A stretch of DNA of 64,000 nt from Herbinix sp. (lineage in GTDB: Bacteria > Bacillota > Clostridia > Lachnospirales > Lachnospiraceae), in assembly GCA_029256105.1 (NCBI GenBank), contig JAQSYO010000002.1:62001-126000 (forward strand). The letters run 5' to 3'. Made by a program: the position numbers and the translations under genes. Shown piece by piece: positions 59,042 through 64,000 of the stretch. Within the stretch, counting starts at the first letter, position 1; each line of letters begins with the position of its first letter. Under the pieces are notes generated by a model. The model ran no database searches, had not been told where the DNA came from, and saw only the letters and a list, made by a program, of their open reading frames with translations.

Positions 59042-61681
59042 ATGAAGTATAAAGACAAGTCCTTATCCTCCAGTGAAAGAGCAGAAGATCTTATTCAACG
59101 CATGACGTTAGAAGAAAAAGTAGCACAAATGGACATGATCCGAGGTGTCGAACTTGCCACCAAGGTACATGAGGCACATTTTTGCTCGGTTGATGAAACC
59201 TCAGATTTTTACTGGGATAAAGTTGATAAGAGCATAGGGAAAAAGGGAATGGGGTTTGTACATGATGTCTATAGTACGCCTGCTGTTCTTAATAAACTGC
59301 AGCGATATATGGTGGAGGAGACCCGACTTGGGATTCCTTGCATTTTTACTGGAGAAGCCTTACATGGGTTATCTTATCCGGGAGCTACCGTATTCCCGAT
59401 GCCAATCAATATGGGAGCAACCTTTCATCCTGAGTTGACCTATGAAGTAGGGGCAGCGATAGCGGCGGAGACCAGGAGTCTTGGAATTCATGAAATTCTT
59501 GCTCCTAATCTGGATCTAGCGAGGGAACCTCGTTGGGGTCGCGTGGAAGAGACCTTTGGTGAGGATACTTATTTATCTTCCAAGATGGCTTATGCAATTA
59601 TAACAGGGGAACAAGGCGAGGACATCAGCAGTCCGGACAAAGTTGTCTGTGAACCAAAGCATTATTGTGTTCATGGAATTCCGGAAGGAGGAACGAATTG
59701 TTCTGCTGCCAGAGTAGGAACGCGAGAAATAGAGACTTCGTATCTGCCTGTATTTGAAGCCGGAATAAAGGCGGCTGGTGCATACAATGCAATGGCCTCC
59801 TATAATTGTATTGATGGGGAAGCTGTGATTGCTTCGGATTATTATTTAAGAACTATTTTAAAGGAACGTTATGGTTTGAAAGGATATGTGAGGGCCGACT
59901 TTGGCGCGATTAACCGGTTAAAAACTTCCCATCACATGACCACCGATAATAAAGATAGCATCTGTATGGCAGTCAATGCTGGATTGGATGTACAAGGCTT
60001 TGATTTTCCGAATGCTTATTGGGAGGAAACCTTGATTGAGTTAGTGAATGAGGGAAAAATCAAGCAGGAAACCATTGACGATTCAGTGCTTAGAATCTTG
60101 ACTGTGAAGTTTGAATTAGGTCTTTTTGAGAACCCTTATACCGATGAGAAACGGTATAAAGAGATTATCCGCTGTGAGAAGCATAACAAGATCAGCTATG
60201 AAGCAGCAAAGGAATCCATAGTCCTATTACAGAACAAAAACCAACTACTTCCATTAAAGAGAGAGCTATCATCAATTGCTCTGATTGGACCAAGCTCTGG
60301 TAAACAACGAATAGGAAGTTATTCTTCTGTTCCTTATGGATATGAGGTTGAGTCACTTACTGAGGCAGTGAGAAAGAAGGTTGGCCCGAATACGATCGTA
60401 AGGCAGCAGGATGGATGCGCTATCTCTGATGGTGATATAGCTTTAGTTCCGAAGAACTGGTTTGTAGATGGCGTGCACATGGAATATTATAATAATCCGA
60501 ATTTTGAAGGTTGTCCGATTGGTTCTGATACGATGGGGTCCATTAATTTTAATTGGATATTGGCAAAACCTCATCGGGATTTGGATTTTACCGGTTATTC
60601 GGTAGGTATGAAAGCAACGTTTAAAGTTAACACGCATGATTTTACTGATGCTGAACAAATAAAAGGTAAATTGGTATTTACTACGGAAGATACCGTTCGC
60701 GTATTGGTGGATGGAGAATGCGTAATTTATAGTGGAGGTTCAAACAAACAAAAATGGCCTCAGTGTGATTTTACATTTGTAAATGGTGCCGAGCATCAAC
60801 TAGAGATCGAATATGTCTGTGATGTAAATGGAAATAATGTAACCTTAAGTATGGATTTTCATGATAATTCGTTGGAGAGTGCGGTCGAGGCAGCAGAAAA
60901 GTCAGATATTGTAATCCTGGTTTGCGGAGACGATAAGATTACCAGTGGTGAAGGGATGGATCGAAGCGAGCTACGTTTATACGGAAAGCAAAGGGAATTA
61001 ATAAAGAAGGTATGTGCACTTGGGAAACCTGTGGTACTTGTACTGGAGAATGGCAAACCGGTTGATTTAAGCTATGAAGCAGAACATATGGACAGTATTG
61101 TAGTTGCATGGTTTGGTGGTGAACGAGGAGCAGAGGCGATTGCAGATGTATTATTTGGTGAAGTTAGTCCGTCCGGTAAGCTGCCAATCTCATTTCCAAA
61201 GAATGTTGGACAGGTACCCTGTTATTATTCCATGCTTCCTGGAGGAAGTACAGAGTATCTCGAGGGTAGTAGAAAACCGCTATTTGTCTTTGGACATGGT
61301 TTGAGCTATAGCGATTTTGTGTATGAAAATCTAGTAATAGCAAAAGCGAATAATCCATCCAATAATGTCTATGATTATGAGGTGACTTTAGAGGTTACCA
61401 ACCAAGGAACTATGAGTGCTGATGAGGTAATTCAGCTTTATATCCAAGATCTGCAAAGTACAGTCGTAACTCCGGATAAGCTTTTAAAGGCATTTCAAAG
61501 AGTTCAATTGTTACCGGGCGAGAAGAAAGCAGTTAAATTATTATTGGATTTCGACAGTTTTAAACTTTTGAATAGAGATTTTAAATGGATTGTGGAACCC
61601 GGAGACTTTATGGTTATGATCGGTTCCTCAAGTGAAGATATCCGTCTATCTCAGATGATAACGTTAAAAGATAATAAATAA
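59042..61681 (+). CDS. GH3 beta-glycosidase with inserted PA14 domain
   Basis: This 879-residue enzyme has no signal peptide and a start behind AAAGGAG. The GH3 barrel has IFTGEALHGLSYPGATVFPMPINMGATF, APNLDLAREPRWGRVEETFGEDTYL, CEPKHYCVHG and nucleophile Asp286 in GYVRADFGAI. In the second domain a PA14-like insertion (about 475-610: FVDGVHMEYYNNPNFEG … GYSVGMKATFKVN … VRVLVDGECVIYSGG) sits before the conserved DIVILVCGDDKITSGEGMDRSEL. A FN3-like domain closes the protein. PA14 insertions in GH3 usually narrow the active site to small oligosaccharides. Specificity (glucosidase versus xylosidase) is open. Confidence 0.94.
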   Translation: MKYKDKSLSSSERAEDLIQRMTLEEKVAQMDMIRGVELATKVHEAHFCSVDETSDFYWDKVDKSIGKKGMGFVHDVYSTPAVLNKLQRYMVEETRLGIPCIFTGEALHGLSYPGATVFPMPINMGATFHPELTYEVGAAIAAETRSLGIHEILAPNLDLAREPRWGRVEETFGEDTYLSSKMAYAIITGEQGEDISSPDKVVCEPKHYCVHGIPEGGTNCSAARVGTREIETSYLPVFEAGIKAAGAYNAMASYNCIDGEAVIASDYYLRTILKERYGLKGYVRADFGAINRLKTSHHMTTDNKDSICMAVNAGLDVQGFDFPNAYWEETLIELVNEGKIKQETIDDSVLRILTVKFELGLFENPYTDEKRYKEIIRCEKHNKISYEAAKESIVLLQNKNQLLPLKRELSSIALIGPSSGKQRIGSYSSVPYGYEVESLTEAVRKKVGPNTIVRQQDGCAISDGDIALVPKNWFVDGVHMEYYNNPNFEGCPIGSDTMGSINFNWILAKPHRDLDFTGYSVGMKATFKVNTHDFTDAEQIKGKLVFTTEDTVRVLVDGECVIYSGGSNKQKWPQCDFTFVNGAEHQLEIEYVCDVNGNNVTLSMDFHDNSLESAVEAAEKSDIVILVCGDDKITSGEGMDRSELRLYGKQRELIKKVCALGKPVVLVLENGKPVDLSYEAEHMDSIVVAWFGGERGAEAIADVLFGEVSPSGKLPISFPKNVGQVPCYYSMLPGGSTEYLEGSRKPLFVFGHGLSYSDFVYENLVIAKANNPSNNVYDYEVTLEVTNQGTMSADEVIQLYIQDLQSTVVTPDKLLKAFQRVQLLPGEKKAVKLLLDFDSFKLLNRDFKWIVEPGDFMVMIGSSSEDIRLSQMITLKDNK

Positions 61682-61770
61682 TAGATTACGATAATAGAGA
61701 AAACATTTTAAACAAAATTTAATTATTTGTTGTGGCACAATGTGAAAGCAATAATTTAGGAGGATATTCA

Positions 61771-63060
61771 ATGTATGCATCTAATCCGGTAATAACAAAT
61801 ATATTCACAGCAGACCCTTCTGCCCATGTGTGGGAGAACGGTAGAATTTATATTTATTCGTCCCATGATATGGATCCACCTAGAGGATGTGATTTGATGG
61901 ATCATTACCATGTGTTTTCCTCAGCCGATATGGTGAACTGGGTAGATGAAGGGGAGATCTTAAGTTCGGAGGAGGTTACTTGGGGACGTCCGGAAGGCGG
62001 TTTTATGTGGGCACCGGATTGTGCTTATAAGAATGGAACCTATTATTTTTATTATCCTCATCCCACAGGAGTTTGGAATGATACTTGGAAGGTGGGCGTA
62101 GCTACATGTAAAAAACCTGCCTCAGAATTTACCGATTGGGGATATATCGAAGGAATTGGCGGCTTTGCTATGATTGATCCCTGTGTAGTTGTCGATGATG
62201 ATGGTCGAAGCTATATCTATTATGGCGGAGGTGCTGTGTGCCATGGAGGAGAATTAAACGAGGATATGGTTTCCATAAAAGGTGGAATGTTGAATATGGA
62301 AGGACTCAAGGATTTCCATGAAGCCACATGGGTGTTTAAGAGAAATGGTGTCTATTATTTGACTTATGCAGATAATAATCAGGGAGCAAACCGTATGCAT
62401 TATGCCACTAGCGAGCAACCGCTTGGTCCATGGAGTTATCAAGGAATTTTCCTGGAACCGACCGGATGTGATACCACACATGGGTCTGTCGTGGAGTTTA
62501 AAGGTCAGTGGTATCTATTTTATCATGACCAGTCTTTATCAGGACAAGGTAATTTAAGAACGGTATGCATTGATTATTTATATTTTAATGAAGATGGAAC
62601 AATAAAGATGGTTGAACAAACCAAAAGAGGTGTGAAATCGGTCGGAGAGACAACCAACCAAACATCGAATATAAAATATTATCAAGTGGTTGATAGTGTT
62701 CTGGGAAATGGTGCAATACTTGAGCAGTTAACGGGCAACAATGGAAAAAGTACGGTAAGCCAGCTTGAGATGCAAGGTGCTTTTTGCCGGTTTGATCAGG
62801 TGGATGGAGGTCAAGGGGGAAGAGCAACGATCCGAATCTATTATTCCACAGAGGAACCGTTAGCGAAATTAAAGATCGTTGTGAACGATAAGGACTATTC
62901 TTTAATCAATGCAGTTCAGACTGGTAACAGTCAAAAGGATGCTGCTTCTACTTATATTACTGTCAAGTTAAACGAAGGGATAACCAATACAATAACCCTT
63001 ACAGGCGGCTATGGAGTAATCTCGTTGGAAGGTATTTCAGTGGAAGGTTTGGAGCAATAA
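61771..63060 (+). CDS. GH43 arabinofuranosidase/xylosidase with CBM6-like C-terminus
   Basis: ATG 61771 after AGGAGGA is the start (429 residues); the frame is open from 61732. The five-bladed propeller has the three GH43 carboxylates: Asp15 (FTADPSAHVWENGRIYIYSSHD), Asp136 (AMIDPCVVVDDDGRSYIYYGG) and Glu184 (FHEATWVFKRNGVYYLTYAD). The late GCDTTHGSVVEFKGQWYLFYHD is also typical. The C-terminal about 130 residues (AFCRFDQVDGGQGGRATIRIYYSTEEPLAKLKIVVND) look like a CBM6-type beta-sandwich. It acts on arabinose- or xylose-containing side chains or backbones inside the cell. Confidence 0.93.
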   Translation: MYASNPVITNIFTADPSAHVWENGRIYIYSSHDMDPPRGCDLMDHYHVFSSADMVNWVDEGEILSSEEVTWGRPEGGFMWAPDCAYKNGTYYFYYPHPTGVWNDTWKVGVATCKKPASEFTDWGYIEGIGGFAMIDPCVVVDDDGRSYIYYGGGAVCHGGELNEDMVSIKGGMLNMEGLKDFHEATWVFKRNGVYYLTYADNNQGANRMHYATSEQPLGPWSYQGIFLEPTGCDTTHGSVVEFKGQWYLFYHDQSLSGQGNLRTVCIDYLYFNEDGTIKMVEQTKRGVKSVGETTNQTSNIKYYQVVDSVLGNGAILEQLTGNNGKSTVSQLEMQGAFCRFDQVDGGQGGRATIRIYYSTEEPLAKLKIVVNDKDYSLINAVQTGNSQKDAASTYITVKLNEGITNTITLTGGYGVISLEGISVEGLEQ

Positions 63061-63098
63061 GTAATCACTATCGATATATATTGTTAAAGGAGCTGCGA

Positions 63099-64000
63099 AT
63101 GTTATTCAGACAAACGGAACATGCTGTCATTGGACGGCAAGAAAATGAAACTTTAATGATTGAGGCTTGGGGGAACAATGCTTTACGGGTAAGAAGTACC
63201 CATTATCCAAAGTTTGAGGAAGAGGATTGGGCACTCGATTATGTTAAACCTGAGGATGTACATATTACAATCGAAACAAAAAAAGCAGTAATACGTAATG
63301 GTAAAATCCATGCAGAGCTTACGGATTTTGGAGAATTGTCATTTTACAAAGAGGGTAAGAAGATTCTAATGGAATACTATAGAACCTTTGGGAGTAGCAG
63401 CACACATAGCCCATCCTTGAAGATCAAGGCGAGGCAATATCTACCCATCCTTGGAGGAGATTATGAACTTAAGGTACGCTTTGAGAGCTGTGATGAGGAA
63501 AAAATATATGGTATGGGTCAATACCAGCAGCCTTATCTGGATTTAAAAGGATGTAATTTGGAGCTGGCGCAACGCAATTCTCAAATTAGTATTCCTTTTG
63601 CGATATCAAATCAAGGCTATGGCTTCCTCTGGAATAATCCTGCAATCGGCGAGGCTTCCTTTGGTAAGAATTATACTCAGTGGCAGGCTAAAGTGACAAA
63701 GCAGATGGATTACTGGATTACGGCAGATGATACCCCGAGACAGATTATTGAAAACTACACGCAAGTGACCGGTCGAACTCCTATGATGCCGGATAGCACC
63801 CTCGGGCTCTGGCAGTGTAAGCTACGCTATCGTACCCAGGATGAGGTGTTGGAGGTTGCTAGAGAATATAAACGAAGAGGAATTCCACTGGACATCATTA
63901 TCATTGATTTTTTTCATTGGATTCACCAAGGAGACTGGGGCTTTGATCCAAAATATTGGCCTAATCCTAAGGAAATGGTTCAAGAGCTGAAAGAAATGGG
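63099..64000 (+). CDS. GH31 alpha-glycosidase, 3' end outside the window
   Basis: ATG 63099 follows AAGGAG, and the frame is open to the right edge, so about 300 residues of a larger protein are visible. The N-terminal galactose-mutarotase-like beta domain (ENETLMIEAWGNNALRVRSTHY … ADDTPRQIIENYTQVTGRTPMMPDSTLG) leads into the barrel with LWQCKLRYRTQDEVLEVAREYKRRGIPLDIIIIDFFHW and WGFDPKYWPNPKEMVQELKEMG. The catalytic WxxDMxE-type region lies beyond the edge. The KLRY(R)TQDEVLEVA pattern is like alpha-xylosidases of the YicI group, which would fit xyloglucan or xylose-decorated oligosaccharides. Confidence 0.9.
   Translation, partial: MLFRQTEHAVIGRQENETLMIEAWGNNALRVRSTHYPKFEEEDWALDYVKPEDVHITIETKKAVIRNGKIHAELTDFGELSFYKEGKKILMEYYRTFGSSSTHSPSLKIKARQYLPILGGDYELKVRFESCDEEKIYGMGQYQQPYLDLKGCNLELAQRNSQISIPFAISNQGYGFLWNNPAIGEASFGKNYTQWQAKVTKQMDYWITADDTPRQIIENYTQVTGRTPMMPDSTLGLWQCKLRYRTQDEVLEVAREYKRRGIPLDIIIIDFFHWIHQGDWGFDPKYWPNPKEMVQELKEM

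Overview
The window looks like chromosomal DNA of a low-GC, anaerobic, spore-forming Clostridia, most likely a plant-polysaccharide-degrading member of the Lachnospiraceae close to Lachnoclostridium (Clostridium) phytofermentans. This rests on strong Shine-Dalgarno sites, AT-rich spacers, a T-box leader, a DUF5717/DUF5716-type operon and a dense glycoside hydrolase locus. The species name is an inference. No rRNA, tRNA, CRISPR array, transposase or complete prophage was seen.

Layout. 1-6.8 kb: a four-gene operon of unknown function: a very large protein cut by the left edge, a degenerate Hsp70/actin-like protein, a helical repeat protein and a coiled-coil membrane protein. 7.0-11.1 kb: a periplasmic-binding-protein lipoprotein, a PAS/GGDEF/EAL c-di-GMP protein and a glutamine-amidotransferase-like protein. 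11.3-14.8 kb: a valine T-box and valS, with an unexplained 560-bp insert in the leader that holds a 228-bp branched palindrome. 14.9-20.3 kb: a glucose-type PTS locus (antiterminator with RAT site, EIIA, HPr, EIICB, EI). 20.5-26.9 kb: a two-component system, an M15-type peptidase and an FtsX-type ABC transporter. 27.3-33.3 kb: a 37-aa membrane peptide, mgsA, a LysR regulator and a single-chain purL. 33.4-35.2 kb: a two-gene NHEJ module (Ku, LigD-type ligase). 35.3-37.4 kb: an ECF sigma/anti-sigma/membrane protein operon. 37.7-44.7 kb: two acetyltransferases, a Nudix hydrolase, a receiver with a degenerate cyclase-like domain, a chemoreceptor and an M42 peptidase.

44.8-64.0 kb is a carbohydrate utilisation locus: a GH42/GH14-like enzyme, GH3, a GntR/LacI-type (AraR-like) repressor, a CUT1 ABC importer lacking its own ATPase, GH38, an ABC exporter, GH3 with PA14, GH43, and a GH31 that runs off the right edge. 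None of these hydrolases shows a signal peptide, so the apparent plan is import of oligosaccharides followed by cytoplasmic trimming. A palindrome, GTTTGATATATCAAAC and close variants, overlaps the promoters on both sides of the repressor gene and probably its own promoter, which makes it the likely operator of this regulon.

The most unusual items are: (1) the degenerate Hsp70/actin-like operon at the left edge; (2) short tandem arrays of about 15-16 bp that begin at, overlap or closely follow the stop codons of three unrelated genes (21.2, 22.4 and 28.1 kb), plus a 26-bp array ending on the purL start codon; (3) the palindromic element in the valS leader and a second multi-hairpin element between the EIIA and HPr genes; (4) an ECF sigma gene whose only well-placed start is AUA; and (5) the shared operator set of the glycan locus.
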